Assembly: GCF_900108335.1 (NCBI RefSeq)
Contig: NZ_FNVT01000001.1
Span: 674,977 to 738,976, forward strand
DNA: 64,000 nucleotides
Origin: Nonomuraea solani
GTDB taxonomy: Bacteria; Actinomycetota; Actinomycetes; Streptosporangiales; Streptosporangiaceae
Direction of reading: 5' to 3'
Part shown: positions 44,342 to 53,496 of the stretch, piece after piece
Layout: every line of letters starts with the position of its first letter
Position numbering within the stretch: the first letter of the stretch is position 1
The notes under the pieces: generated by a model
The model's database searches: none
What the model was told of the DNA's origin: nothing
The model's input: only the letters and a program-made list of their open reading frames with translations
Program-made: the position numbers and the translations under genes

Positions 44342-45208
44342 ATGCGGATCGTACGGTTCACCAGCCCTCTGACCAGCGCCGACGCGGTCGGCGTGGACGA
44401 CGGTGAGCAGGTGGTGGAGCTGACCGGGGTGACCACCGTGGGCGAGCTGCTGCGGTTGTCCTCCGATGGGCTGCGCGAGCGGTGCGCGGAGGCGAACGGG
44501 CCCCGGCACCCGTCGGCCTCCGTGCGCCGGCTGGCTCCGGTGGACGGGCGGATGGAGGTGTGGGCGGCGGGCGTGACCTACCGGCGTTCGCGCGAGGCCC
44601 GGGTGCTGGAGAGCGAGCGCGCCGCCGACGTGTACGAGCTGGTCTACGAGGCCGAGCGCCCCGAGCTGTTCTTCAAGTCGGTGGCCTGGAAGGTCTCCGG
44701 CGACGGCGGCCGCGTCTCGGTGCGCGAGGACTCCGAGATCGACGTGCCGGAGCCCGAGCTGGGCCTGGTGCTCAACGCGGGGGGTGAGATCGTCGGCTAC
44801 ACCGTGGTCGACGACGTCAGCTCGCGCACCATCGAGGGTGTCAACCCGCTCTACCTGCCGCAGGCCAAGATCTACCTGGGCGGCTGCGCGGTCGGCCCGG
44901 CGATCAGGCCCGCGTGGGAGGTGGCCGACCCCTACGCGCTGGACATCACGCTGACCATCGCCAGGGCGGGCGAGACGGTGTGGGACGGCAAGGCGAGCAC
45001 CTCGCAGCTCAACCGGCGCCTGGACGACCTGGCCGGCTACCTCTACCGGGCCGACGCCTTCCCCGACGGCGCGGTGCTGGCCACCGGCACGTGCCTGGTC
45101 CCCGACCTGCCCTTCACGCTGCAGGACGGGGACACGGTGTCGATCGGCATCGGCGAGATCGGCACGCTGACCACCACCGTGGTCAAGGGCCTGGCCGCGA
45201 TGCGGTGA
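44342..45208 (+). CDS. Fumarylacetoacetate hydrolase-family protein
   Basis: The protein is 288 residues from ATG 44342 behind AGGAG. The FAH-fold C-terminal domain has the segment VPEPELGLVLNAGGEIVGYT carrying Glu metal ligands, VVDDVSSRTIEG, PLYLPQAKIY, and GTCLVPDLPFTLQDGDTVSI. Family members hydrolyse or decarboxylate 3-acyl-pyruvates and fumarylacetoacetate with Mg2+ or Mn2+. In sugar catabolism, related proteins act on 2-keto-3-deoxy sugar acids (for example arabinonate dehydratases). The gene stands alone and its last 26 bases overlap the convergent MFS gene. Confidence 0.9.
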   Translation: MRIVRFTSPLTSADAVGVDDGEQVVELTGVTTVGELLRLSSDGLRERCAEANGPRHPSASVRRLAPVDGRMEVWAAGVTYRRSREARVLESERAADVYELVYEAERPELFFKSVAWKVSGDGGRVSVREDSEIDVPEPELGLVLNAGGEIVGYTVVDDVSSRTIEGVNPLYLPQAKIYLGGCAVGPAIRPAWEVADPYALDITLTIARAGETVWDGKASTSQLNRRLDDLAGYLYRADAFPDGAVLATGTCLVPDLPFTLQDGDTVSIGIGEIGTLTTTVVKGLAAMR

Positions 45209-46586
45209 CCTGACGGCGGGCGGGCAGCAGGAAGCTCGCCGCGAGGGTGACGGCCAGCAGCACGACGCTGACCCACATCGTGACCCCGAACGCCGCCGCG
45301 TAGCCGGCCGTGGGCAGCAGCGGGAAGAAGATCGCCCCGATGATGGCCACGCCGGCCGAGGCGCCCACCTGCGCGACCGTGTTGAACAGCCCGGAACCCG
45401 AACCCGCGTGCTCGGCGGGAACGCCCTCCAGGGTCAGCGCGGCGAGCGGGGCGATCGTCAGGCCCATCCCCGCGCCGCCGATGATCACGCCGGGCAGGAA
45501 GACGGTCTCCGACACGGCCAGCAGGGCGAACCCCGCGGCCAGGACGACGAGCCCCAGTTGCACGGTCAGCCGGCCCAGCCGCGGGAGCAGGACCGCCGCG
45601 CCGAGACCGGCGGCGACGGAGGTGGCGATGGGCCAGGGCAGCATCGTGAGCCCGGCCTCCATCGGCGACATGCCGAGGCCGGACTGCAGGAGCAGCATGA
45701 AGGTGAGGAAGAAGCCGATCACCGGCACGAAGAACAGGAACTGGACCAGCAGCCCGCCGCCGACCGAGCGCGTCCCGAACAGGGAGACCTCCACGAGCGG
45801 GGAGCGCCCCGCGCGGGCCAGCCGCCGCTGGTGGCGGTGGAAGGCGGCCAGGACGGCCACGCCCGCCGCCAGGCTGACGTAGGTCCAGGCCGGCCAGGGG
45901 AGTTTTTCGCTGCCCGCGATGAGGGGGTAGAGGATCAGCACCAGGCCGGCGGTGCAGATGGCCATGCCGGTCAGGTCCAGGCGGGGCCGGGTGGCGGCGC
46001 GGCCGTGGGGGAGCACGCGGGCGGCCACGACGATGGCCAGGATGCCGACCGGGACGTTGATCCAGAAGACGCTGCGCCAGCCCAGGCCGTACCAGTCGGC
46101 CCGCAGCAGCAGCGCGCCGAGGATCGGGCCGACGGCCGCGGCCAGGCCGGACAGTGACGAGAAGGCGGCCATCGGACCGCCGCGCTCGTGCGGGGCGTAC
46201 ATGAGCTGGATCTGCGAGAGCACCTGCGGGACCATCGCCGCGGCGAAGACGCCCTGGATGATGCGGGCCGCGACCAGCACCTCGGCCGTCGGGGCGGCGC
46301 CGCAGAGCGCCGAGGCGGCGGCGAACCCGGCGATGCCGATGAGGAAGACGCGGCGGTAGCCGTACAGCTCGCCGAGCCGGGCTCCGGTGATGATGCCGAG
46401 CGCGAACGCGAGCGTGTAGCCGGCGAGCATCCCCTGCAGGTGCGCGGGCGACGCGCCGAGCTCGGCCCTGATGGAGGGGACGGTGACGTTGACGATGGTG
46501 ACGTCGAGCAGGTCCATGAAACTGGCGAGCAGGATCACGGCCAGCGCGACCGCGCGCGTGCGGCCCTGGGCGGGAGCGGACAGCAT
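45183..46586 (-). CDS. DHA2-type MFS drug exporter (14 helices)
   Basis: This 467-residue major-facilitator exporter has the DHA2 signature SFMDLLDVTIVNVTVPSIRA in helix 1, motif A in helices 2-3 (GARLGELYGYRRVFLIGIAG) and about 14 membrane helices. It expels drugs or toxic metabolites using the proton gradient. It is divergent from a MarR-family gene 55 bases away, with an inverted repeat between them, the usual arrangement for a MarR repressor and its exporter. Its end overlaps the FAH gene by 26 bases on the opposite strand. Confidence 0.94.
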   Translation of the reverse strand: MLSAPAQGRTRAVALAVILLASFMDLLDVTIVNVTVPSIRAELGASPAHLQGMLAGYTLAFALGIITGARLGELYGYRRVFLIGIAGFAAASALCGAAPTAEVLVAARIIQGVFAAAMVPQVLSQIQLMYAPHERGGPMAAFSSLSGLAAAVGPILGALLLRADWYGLGWRSVFWINVPVGILAIVVAARVLPHGRAATRPRLDLTGMAICTAGLVLILYPLIAGSEKLPWPAWTYVSLAAGVAVLAAFHRHQRRLARAGRSPLVEVSLFGTRSVGGGLLVQFLFFVPVIGFFLTFMLLLQSGLGMSPMEAGLTMLPWPIATSVAAGLGAAVLLPRLGRLTVQLGLVVLAAGFALLAVSETVFLPGVIIGGAGMGLTIAPLAALTLEGVPAEHAGSGSGLFNTVAQVGASAGVAIIGAIFFPLLPTAGYAAAFGVTMWVSVVLLAVTLAASFLLPARRQVTASRPGP

Positions 46587-46607
46587 CGAGGCCTTCCGAT
46601 AGAATTG

Positions 46608-46638
46608 CCTTAGTCATGAAGTATCTTAGTAACGAAGG
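46608..46638. promoter_or_regulatory. Candidate MarR operator
   Basis: CCTTAGTCATGAAG (46608-46621), spacer TAT, and CTTAGTAACGAAGG (46625-46638) form an imperfect inverted repeat with 10 of 14 arm positions matching. It fills most of the interval between the divergent MFS and MarR starts and is AT-rich. Confidence 0.5.
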
Positions 46639-46641
46639 TAA

Positions 46642-47127
46642 ATGGTGATGCGCATGGACGTCAAACCGCGGAACGGGGAGGAGGGCGAGCAGGCCGACCG
46701 GATCGTGCTCGCCATGACCAACCTGGCCGGCGCGCTGGGGCGGCTGAACGACGTGATCGCGCAGCAGGCCGGCGTCGGTCCCACGGACCTGATGTGCCTG
46801 CACACGCTCAACCGCGAGGGCCCGAGCACCGCGGGCGCGCTGAGCGCCCGGCTCGGCCGGACGACCGGCGCCATCACGCAGATGATCGACCGGCTGGAGA
46901 GGGCGGGATTCGTCCGGCGCGGGCCCGATCCTGACGACCGCCGCCGCGTCGTGGTCGAGGCCGTGCCCGAGGCGCTCGAAAAGGTCGCCGCGGCCTACGC
47001 GGGGCTCGACGCCCGCAGCCGCCGGCTGATGGGCGAATACACCGCCGACCAGCTCAGGATCGTGCACGCCTTCCTGGAGGCCAGCCATCACCTGGTCGTC
47101 CAGGAGATCGACTCACTGACCGGGTGA
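46642..47127 (+). CDS. MarR-family transcriptional regulator
   Basis: The protein is 161 residues from ATG 46642 (GTG 46645 and ATG 46648 are better spaced from GAAGG). A winged helix-turn-helix of MarR type (about 45-110; PSTAGALSARLGRTTGAITQ, then MIDRLERAGFVRR) and the DPDDRRRVVVEA wing are clear. The flanking helices form the dimer. It very likely represses the divergent DHA2 exporter and itself, releasing DNA when a phenolic or drug ligand binds. Confidence 0.92.
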   Translation: MVMRMDVKPRNGEEGEQADRIVLAMTNLAGALGRLNDVIAQQAGVGPTDLMCLHTLNREGPSTAGALSARLGRTTGAITQMIDRLERAGFVRRGPDPDDRRRVVVEAVPEALEKVAAAYAGLDARSRRLMGEYTADQLRIVHAFLEASHHLVVQEIDSLTG

Positions 47128-47175
47128 ACGCGAAGTGGCGGGCCCCTTCACGGAGCCCGCCACCGGTGTGCGCGA

Positions 47176-49452
47176 TCAGTCCTGGTAGGTCCTGACGTAG
47201 TCGAACGCGGCCACCGCGCCCGACCGGTTCATCGAGAACAGGCCGATCTTGAGCTTGTCCTTGGCGGGCAGCGTCCAGACGCCGTTGCGCACCCAGCGAG
47301 AGCCGTCCCGGCTGGTGGCCGCCCTGACCTCCGTCTCGTTGTTCGCCGCGTCATGGTGGTACGACAGCCGCAGCCACATCGTCTCCGCCGCCGGCCCACC
47401 GAACATCGGGGCGTTGGCCACCGCCATCGGCGGGGTGGTCGTCGGCCGCTCGCCCTCCTTGGCGAACTCGCTCATCCGCAGCAAAGCCCCGTTTCCCCGG
47501 GACAGCGGGATGGCCGAGTGGGCCATCTTGAAGTAGCGGTCGTCGTTCTCGTACAGCAGGATGCCGGCCTGCTGGTTGCCCTGCGCCGGCGCGAAGCGCA
47601 GCTTGGCCTCCACCGTGTAGTCGCCGTCAGGGGCGTCCCTGAGCAGCACCGACGCCGTGTTGTTGGCCTGGTGCAGCTCGGCGTTCTGGGTCGGCCACGA
47701 CAGCGCGCCGCCGGACACCGTCACCCCGGCCGCCGGGCCGCGGACCCAGCGCCACGCCGCGTCCACCGCCGAGCCGTCGAACTCGTCGCTGTGGGCGGGC
47801 AGCGACGTGCCCTGCCGGGGCTCGGGGATCCGTTGCGTGACGGGCGTGTAGAGCCTGGCGGCGCCCACGTTGTCGGCGTCGGCCCGGCCGCGCGCGATCG
47901 CGCCGGCCGAGCCGGGCCGTGCCGCGGCCGCCGGCAGCGTACGCCGCTGCACCGCCACCGGGTCGCCCAGCTTGTCGGCGCTGACCTGCACCGACAGTTC
48001 GGTGCCGCGCAGCTCGGCGACGACCGTGTGCCAGGTGCCGTAGTCGAAGCCGGCCGGCAGCGCCGTCACGGTCTCGCCGCGGCTCTGGCCGCCGGCCACC
48101 ACGTCGGTGACCAGGGCGCCGCGCTGCCGGTCCAAACGGGCCGACACGTGGTTGCCGCGATCGAAGAAGGCGAGCGTCAGCCCGGCCGCGCCGGACCCGG
48201 TGACCCGCACGTCGGCCTGCGCGCGCACGTCGGCGACCGCCGTCTTGCGGCCGGTGACCAGGTAGCCGGTGCCGGTGCCGAGGTGGGACACGTAGCCGTG
48301 CGGGTCCTGCGCGGATCTGGTCGTCCAGGAGCCGCCCTCGGTACGCCAGCCGGTCGTCGAGCCCTCGCCGAACGTGCCGCCCACGTCGTACGAGGTCACC
48401 GGCGCCGGCTGCGCGCCCTCCGACGGCCCGGCCCCGGCGCGGACCACGGGCCAGCCGTCGATCCAGTCCAGGCGGTCGATCAGCAGCGGGCGCCTGCTCA
48501 GGTTCGCCCGCGCCCCGGTGACCGGCCCGAAGTCCGGGTCGGCCGTCGAGATCGCGTGGTAGACCAGCCAGTCCTGGCCCGCCAGGTCGGTCTGGAAGCC
48601 GCTGTGCCCCGGCCCGGCCCACTTGTTGCCGTTGGAGCCGGCCACGATGGCGCCCTTGCTGGTCAGGGCCATCAGGTCCACGCCCTCGTCGTCCGTGAAC
48701 GGGCCGGACGGGCTGGTGGAGCGGCCGACCTTGACCTGGTAGCCGCTGAAGGCGCCGTCGCAGCAGCCGGCGTCGGAGTAGAAGATGTAGTAGAAGCCGC
48801 CCCGGCGGACGACGTAGCCGCCCTCCATGCGGCGGCCCCTGGCCACCTGCGTGGCCGTGCCCTCCACCAGGGTCGCGCCGGCGTTCATCCGCGCCACGCA
48901 GATGACGTCGTAGCTGCCCCAGTACATGTAGTTGGTGCCGTCGACGTCGGTGAACTGCGCCTGGTCGATGTGCCCGGTGGGGCAGGTGGACTGGGTCGCG
49001 GCCGGCAGGATGTCGCCCCGGTCCGTCCACGGCCCCGCCGGCGTCGGCGCGGTCGCCAGGCCCAGGTCGCCGCTGGCGAGCGAGTAGTACAGGTGGTAGG
49101 CGCCCTTGATGTAACGGATGTCGGGCGCCCAGAGGCGCGCGCCGTCGTGCCAGGCGGGCTTCGTCGCCGGGGTGAACACCTCACCGGCGTACTCCCAGCT
49201 CACCATGTCCTTCGAGCGCAGGATCGGCAGGATGCGCTCGCCGTCCTCGCCCTTGCTGTTGAACACGGGGTTCTGGGTGCCGTAGGCGTACCAGAGGCCG
49301 TCCCTGGCGTGGATCATCGCCGGGTCGGGGAAGGTGTCGACCGTGCCGGCCGACACCGGGTTGGAGTACGTGGGGGGTGCCGCCGCCGCGGCCGGTAACG
49401 GGCTGACGATCAGCCCCGCCAGCAGCGCGGAGATGCCGAGGAAGGTCCTCAT
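47176..49452 (-). CDS. Secreted GH43 glycoside hydrolase with C-terminal lectin-like domains
   Basis: This 758-residue secreted protein has a signal peptide (about 1-25) and a five-bladed GH43 propeller (about 30-330) with the catalytic base Asp in TFPDPAMI, the middle Asp in ARLWAPDIRYIKGAYHLYYS and the acid Glu in GRRMEGGYVV. Two beta-jellyroll modules follow: about 350-540 (DUF1080-like) and about 570-755, a DUF1349/concanavalin-type module (SDEFDGSAVDAAWRWVRGPA). GH43 enzymes are arabinofuranosidases, xylosidases or galactosidases. It is the last gene of the ROK-ABC-sulfatase operon and its ATG overlaps the sulfatase stop (ATGA), which suggests the two act on the same sulfated polysaccharide. 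Ribosome binding is weak, consistent with coupled translation. Confidence 0.9.
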   Translation of the reverse strand: MRTFLGISALLAGLIVSPLPAAAAAPPTYSNPVSAGTVDTFPDPAMIHARDGLWYAYGTQNPVFNSKGEDGERILPILRSKDMVSWEYAGEVFTPATKPAWHDGARLWAPDIRYIKGAYHLYYSLASGDLGLATAPTPAGPWTDRGDILPAATQSTCPTGHIDQAQFTDVDGTNYMYWGSYDVICVARMNAGATLVEGTATQVARGRRMEGGYVVRRGGFYYIFYSDAGCCDGAFSGYQVKVGRSTSPSGPFTDDEGVDLMALTSKGAIVAGSNGNKWAGPGHSGFQTDLAGQDWLVYHAISTADPDFGPVTGARANLSRRPLLIDRLDWIDGWPVVRAGAGPSEGAQPAPVTSYDVGGTFGEGSTTGWRTEGGSWTTRSAQDPHGYVSHLGTGTGYLVTGRKTAVADVRAQADVRVTGSGAAGLTLAFFDRGNHVSARLDRQRGALVTDVVAGGQSRGETVTALPAGFDYGTWHTVVAELRGTELSVQVSADKLGDPVAVQRRTLPAAAARPGSAGAIARGRADADNVGAARLYTPVTQRIPEPRQGTSLPAHSDEFDGSAVDAAWRWVRGPAAGVTVSGGALSWPTQNAELHQANNTASVLLRDAPDGDYTVEAKLRFAPAQGNQQAGILLYENDDRYFKMAHSAIPLSRGNGALLRMSEFAKEGERPTTTPPMAVANAPMFGGPAAETMWLRLSYHHDAANNETEVRAATSRDGSRWVRNGVWTLPAKDKLKIGLFSMNRSGAVAAFDYVRTYQD

Positions 49453-50918
49453 GGGGAGGGTTCTTCTTTCTCGAAGGAGCTCAGCGTGGGGTCGTAGTCC
49501 AGGGCGCCGATGTCGTACATGGGCGTCATCCAGTGGTAGAAGTTGTCGCCGCGCTCGCGCAGCAGGTCGTACAGCCTGCGGCTCAGGCGGCGGCGGACCG
49601 GGGCCAGCTCCGGGTGGGTGTACCGGTTGCTCAGCTCGTGCGGGTCGCGCCGCAGGTCGTACAGCTCGTTGACCGACTCCGGGTTGACGATCAGCTTGTA
49701 GCGGTCGTCGCGGATCATGCGTTGCGGGTACGGGAAGTGGTGGCCGTGGAACTCGGCGAGCAGTTCGGCGGGCCACTCGGGGTGCTCGCCGCTCACCAGG
49801 GGGACCAGGCTGCGGCTGTCCACGGCGGGCTTGGTGTCACAGCCGGCCAGTTCGAGGATCGTGGCGGTGCAGTCGGTCAGGTTCACGAACTCGTTCCTGA
49901 CCTGCGGCTCCTGGCCGGGGATCCGGACGATGCCGGGGATGCGGTAGATGTCCTCGTACATGGCCGGGCCCTTGTCGTGCAGGCGGTGGGCGCCGGTGAA
50001 CTCGCCGTGGTCGGCGGTGAAGAAGACCGAGGTCCGGTCCGTCAGGCCCAGCTCGTCCATGCGGTCGAGGATGCGGCCGATCTGCTGGTCGATGAGGGTG
50101 ACGTAGCCCCAGTAGACCGCGATCAGCTTGCGGGTGACCTCGATCGGGATCGTGTCGAACGTCCAGTGCGCGCTGTAGTTGCGCTGCACCGGCGGCTTGC
50201 CCTCGAACGTCTCCGCGATCGAGACCGGCAGCTCCACCAGGGCCGGGTCGTACATGTCGAAATACTCGTCGGGCAGCAAATACGGCAGGTGCGGCCCGAA
50301 GAAGTGCGTGGCCAGGAAGAACGGCCGGCCGTCCGCCGCGTACCGCTCCAGGTGCTCGATGGCCCTGGTCGCCAGGTAGTGCTCGAACGTCGCCTCGACC
50401 GGCTGGTGCAGCCGCGCCGCCAGCAGGTTGCCCTGGTTGCCGTTCGGCGTGGTGCCCCTGATCAACTCCGAGATCTTGTACGGCGGCAGCCCCCGCTCCT
50501 CCAGGTAGGCCAGGTAGTCGGGGTGGTCCACCGGGTTGTGCCAGCCCGGCAGGTCGGGCCCGTCGAAGCCGTACGAGGCGGCGTTGCGGCTGGTGCCGCC
50601 GTGCCACTTGCCGATCAGCCCGAGCTGGTACCCACGTTCCTTGAGCGCCTCCGGGAAGGTGAACGCGTCCTCCCGCAGGTCCTCCAGATAACCGACGTTG
50701 CGCTCGTAGTTCGCCAGCAGCCGGTGCCGGAACGGCGCCTGCCCGGTGAGCAGGCTGGCCCGCGCGGGCGTGCAGATGGCCGTCGGCGTGTAGAACCGAT
50801 CGAAGCGCGTGCCGCTCGCGGCCAGCCGGTCCAGGTTGGGCGTGGCCACGTGCGGGTTGCCGTAGCAGCCCAGGGTGTCGACGCGGTGCTGGTCGGTCAT
50901 CAGGAACAGCAGGTTCAC
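49449..50918 (-). CDS. Cys-type sulfatase (sulfatase 2)
   Basis: This 489-residue sulfatase starts at GTG 50918, overlapping the binding-protein stop (GTGA). The sulfatase motifs are LLFLMTDQHRVDTLGCYGNP, CTPAR with formylglycine-precursor Cys at about 49, LIGKWHGG and FFTADHGEFTG. There is no signal peptide. It differs strongly from the sulfatase at 12425 (longer, different insertions), so the two probably have different substrates. It sits between a sulfonate-type binding protein and a secreted GH43, which suggests removal of sulfate from an imported sugar or sulfate ester. Maturation needs a formylglycine-generating enzyme from elsewhere. Confidence 0.93.
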   Translation of the reverse strand: MNLLFLMTDQHRVDTLGCYGNPHVATPNLDRLAASGTRFDRFYTPTAICTPARASLLTGQAPFRHRLLANYERNVGYLEDLREDAFTFPEALKERGYQLGLIGKWHGGTSRNAASYGFDGPDLPGWHNPVDHPDYLAYLEERGLPPYKISELIRGTTPNGNQGNLLAARLHQPVEATFEHYLATRAIEHLERYAADGRPFFLATHFFGPHLPYLLPDEYFDMYDPALVELPVSIAETFEGKPPVQRNYSAHWTFDTIPIEVTRKLIAVYWGYVTLIDQQIGRILDRMDELGLTDRTSVFFTADHGEFTGAHRLHDKGPAMYEDIYRIPGIVRIPGQEPQVRNEFVNLTDCTATILELAGCDTKPAVDSRSLVPLVSGEHPEWPAELLAEFHGHHFPYPQRMIRDDRYKLIVNPESVNELYDLRRDPHELSNRYTHPELAPVRRRLSRRLYDLLRERGDNFYHWMTPMYDIGALDYDPTLSSFEKEEPSP

Positions 50919-51883
50919 TTGGAGAATGCCTTTTCGTAGAGGTCACCGGTGTAGTACGTGGCCGGGTCGGGCTTCGACTTGAGCTGGCCGGTGCCGACGA
51001 AGAAGTCGCCCAGGCTGTTCAGCCACTTGGCCACGGTGCCGTCCTTGGTCTTGGCGACCAGGTCGGCGGTGGTCATCGTCTGGACGTTCGCCGCGTCGGC
51101 CTTGACCTTGGCCGCGTCCAGCTTGAGCAGCGCGGCCGCCTCGGTGATCGACTCCTCGGGGTGCGCGGCCCGCCAGTCGTTGGCCTCCTGCAGCACCTTG
51201 ATCACCTTGCTGGTGAGCGCCCCGTCCACACCGGTGCCGCCCACGAACGCGGTCGGGAACGAGCTGTCGGGGAACTCCTTGGTGCTGGCCAGCTCGGTCG
51301 TGCCGGGCACCTTCTGCTTGATCGTGTCGATCAGCGGGTACCAGATCCCGGCGCCGTCGATCTGCCCGGCGGCGAACGCCGACACGACGGTGGCCGGGTC
51401 CATGGGCACCTTCTGGATGTCCTTGACCGTCATGCCGGCCTTCCGCAGCGCCAGGTTGAGCACCATGTCGCCGGACGTGCCCTCCGGCACCCCGACCTTC
51501 TTGCCCTTGAGGTCCTGGAGGCTGTTGACGCCGGGCCGGCCGATGACGCGGTCGGCGTACGCCAGGGTGTTGATCGCGACGACCTTGGCCTTGCCCGAGG
51601 CGGGCAGCCACATCGCGCCCGGGCCGATGTAGCCGAAGTCGAGGTCACCGGCGCCGAGCGCCTGGATCTGCAGCGGCCCGTTGGTGAAGACCTTGATCTC
51701 CGGGGTGAGGCCCTGCTTGTCCCACAGGCCCTGCTTCTCGGCGATCGCGAGCAGGCTGGCGCCGTTGTAGTCGCTGATGTAGCCGAACCTGACCGTGGAG
51801 CCGTCGTCGGAGCAGGCGGTCACGGACAGTGCTATGAGGCTCACCGCCGAGGCGGCCGTCAGGGCGCGACGAAGAGAACGCAT
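50915..51883 (-). CDS. ABC transporter substrate-binding lipoprotein (NMT1/TauA type)
   Basis: This 322-residue lipoprotein has a signal ending in LSVTAC (Cys about 24). The NMT1/SsuA/TauA-like fold is seen in VRFGYISDYNGASLLAIAEK, FTNGPLQIQALGAGDLDFGY, GKKVGVPEGTSGDMVL and AFAAGQIDGAGIWYP. Family members bind sulfonates, nitrate, taurine or thiamine precursors rather than typical sugars. The start at 51883 follows GAAAGGA, 27 bases after the ATPase stop. Encoded together with a sulfatase and a GH43, the ligand may be a sulfated or sulfonated carbohydrate derivative; this is inference. Confidence 0.92.
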   Translation of the reverse strand: MRSLRRALTAASAVSLIALSVTACSDDGSTVRFGYISDYNGASLLAIAEKQGLWDKQGLTPEIKVFTNGPLQIQALGAGDLDFGYIGPGAMWLPASGKAKVVAINTLAYADRVIGRPGVNSLQDLKGKKVGVPEGTSGDMVLNLALRKAGMTVKDIQKVPMDPATVVSAFAAGQIDGAGIWYPLIDTIKQKVPGTTELASTKEFPDSSFPTAFVGGTGVDGALTSKVIKVLQEANDWRAAHPEESITEAAALLKLDAAKVKADAANVQTMTTADLVAKTKDGTVAKWLNSLGDFFVGTGQLKSKPDPATYYTGDLYEKAFSK

Positions 51884-51910
51884 GGCGGATCAGTCCTTTC
51901 TGGGGGAGGT

Positions 51911-52690
51911 TCAGGCCGCGGACGCGGCGGGAGCCTGGTGGTAGACGGCGTGCCAGACCTCGTTGCGGATGCGCCCGAACTCGGGCGACAGCCGCATCTC
52001 CTCGGTCCTCGGGTAGGGCAGGTCCACGTCGATGACCTGCTGGATGCGGCCTGGCCTGGCGGCCATCACGATGACCCGCCTGGCCAGGTAGACGGCCTCG
52101 TCCACGTCGTGGGTGATGAACATGACCGTGCGCTGCTCCTGGCTCCAGGTGTCGAGGAGCTGGTCCTGCAGTTGCACCCGGGTGAGCGCGTCGAGGGCGC
52201 CGAACGGCTCGTCCATGAGCAGGACCTGCGGGTTGACCGCGTACGCGCGGGCGATCGCGCAGCGCTGCTTCATGCCGCCCGACAGCGTCTTGGGCAGCGC
52301 GTCGGCGAAGTCGGACAGCCCGACCAGCTCGATCGCCCGCTCGGCCCGCCGCCTGCGCTCGCCGGCGGGCAGCTCCATGAGCTTCAGGCCGAACTCGACG
52401 TTCTTGCGCACGGTCAGCCACGGGAACAGCGCGTACTGCTGGAAGATCACCCCACGGTCGGGGCCAGGGCCGGTGACCGGCCTGCCGTCCACCAGCACCT
52501 CGCCCGCGCCGGGCTCGACCAGCCCCGCGGCCATGCTCATCAGCGTGCTCTTGCCGCAGCCCGAGGGGCCCACGACCGTGACGAACTCGCGGTCGGCGAT
52601 GTCCAGCGACACGTGGTCCAGCGCGACGAAGGTCTCGTCCTTCATCGGGTAGGTCTTGACCACGTCCCTGAACGAGATCTTGGCGTTCAT
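51911..52690 (-). CDS. ABC transporter ATPase (SsuB/TauB type)
   Basis: This 259-residue ATPase energises the importer. Walker A is GPSGCGKST (about 43), the Q-loop is FQQYALFPW, the signature is TLSGGMKQR, Walker B is [12 protein letters not shown], and the switch His is in FITHDVDE. The sequence pattern is that of nitrate/sulfonate/taurine importers. The ATG at 52690 overlaps the permease stop (ATGA). Unlike the LacI operon, this transporter brings its own ATPase. Confidence 0.96.
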   Translation of the reverse strand: MNAKISFRDVVKTYPMKDETFVALDHVSLDIADREFVTVVGPSGCGKSTLMSMAAGLVEPGAGEVLVDGRPVTGPGPDRGVIFQQYALFPWLTVRKNVEFGLKLMELPAGERRRRAERAIELVGLSDFADALPKTLSGGMKQRCAIARAYAVNPQVLLMDEPFGALDALTRVQLQDQLLDTWSQEQRTVMFITHDVDEAVYLARRVIVMAARPGRIQQVIDVDLPYPRTEEMRLSPEFGRIRNEVWHAVYHQAPAASAA

Positions 52691-53496
52691 CGGCGCTCCT
52701 GCCAGTCGGTGAGGCGGCGCTCGGCGAGCAGCAGCAGGCGGTCCATCAGCAGGCCGAGCACGCCGATGGCGATCAGGCCCACGAAGATCGTGGACAGGTC
52801 GTAGTAGAGCTGGGCCTGCTGCATCCGGAAGCCCAGGCCCTCTTGGGCGGCGATCAGCTCGGCGGCGACCAGCGTGCCCCAGGCGGAGCCGAGCCCGACC
52901 CGCATCCCGACCAGGATGAACGGCGTGGACGCGGGCACGACGACCTTGAGGAAGATGGTCCGGTCGGAGGCGCCGAGCACGCGGGCGGCGTTGATCAGCG
53001 TCTTGTCCACGTCGACCACGCCCTGGAACGTCGCCACGACGCTGGACAGGAACGACGCCAGGAAGATCACGAAGACCTTCGGCACCTCGCCGATGCCCAT
53101 GAGCACGATGGCCAGCGGGATGATCGCCAGCGGCGGGATCGTGCGGAAGAACTGCACGTACGGCTCCAGCAGACCGCGCGCGGTGGCGTACCAGCCCATC
53201 AGGAAGCCGATCGGGATGGCCAGCAGCGTGCCCAGCAGGAAGCCGAGCAGCACCCGGCGCAGGCTGGCCAGCGCGTCCAGCACCAGCGTGCCGTCGGCGA
53301 GCAGCTCGCCCGCCTTGGCCGCCACCTGGAGCGGATTGGGCAGCCCCTGCACGCCGATCGTGGCCAGCAGGGTCCACACGAGGAGGCCGGCGACGACCGC
53401 GATCAGGTTGAGCGCGATGGCGCGCCGCGAGCGCGTGGGGCCGCGCCGCACGGCCGGAGCCGTCGGCGACTTGCCCAGCGCGGTGAGCTGGGTCAT
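52687..53496 (-). CDS. ABC transporter permease (SsuC/TauC type)
   Basis: This 269-residue permease has about six membrane helices ([60 protein letters not shown]). The cytoplasmic EAA-like loop is [20 protein letters not shown] with the downstream conserved [20 protein letters not shown]. It partners the adjacent ATPase and TauA-type binding protein. Start at 53496 overlaps the ROK stop (ATGA), which ties transporter expression to the regulator gene. Confidence 0.95.
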   Translation of the reverse strand: MTQLTALGKSPTAPAVRRGPTRSRRAIALNLIAVVAGLLVWTLLATIGVQGLPNPLQVAAKAGELLADGTLVLDALASLRRVLLGFLLGTLLAIPIGFLMGWYATARGLLEPYVQFFRTIPPLAIIPLAIVLMGIGEVPKVFVIFLASFLSSVVATFQGVVDVDKTLINAARVLGASDRTIFLKVVVPASTPFILVGMRVGLGSAWGTLVAAELIAAQEGLGFRMQQAQLYYDLSTIFVGLIAIGVLGLLMDRLLLLAERRLTDWQERR

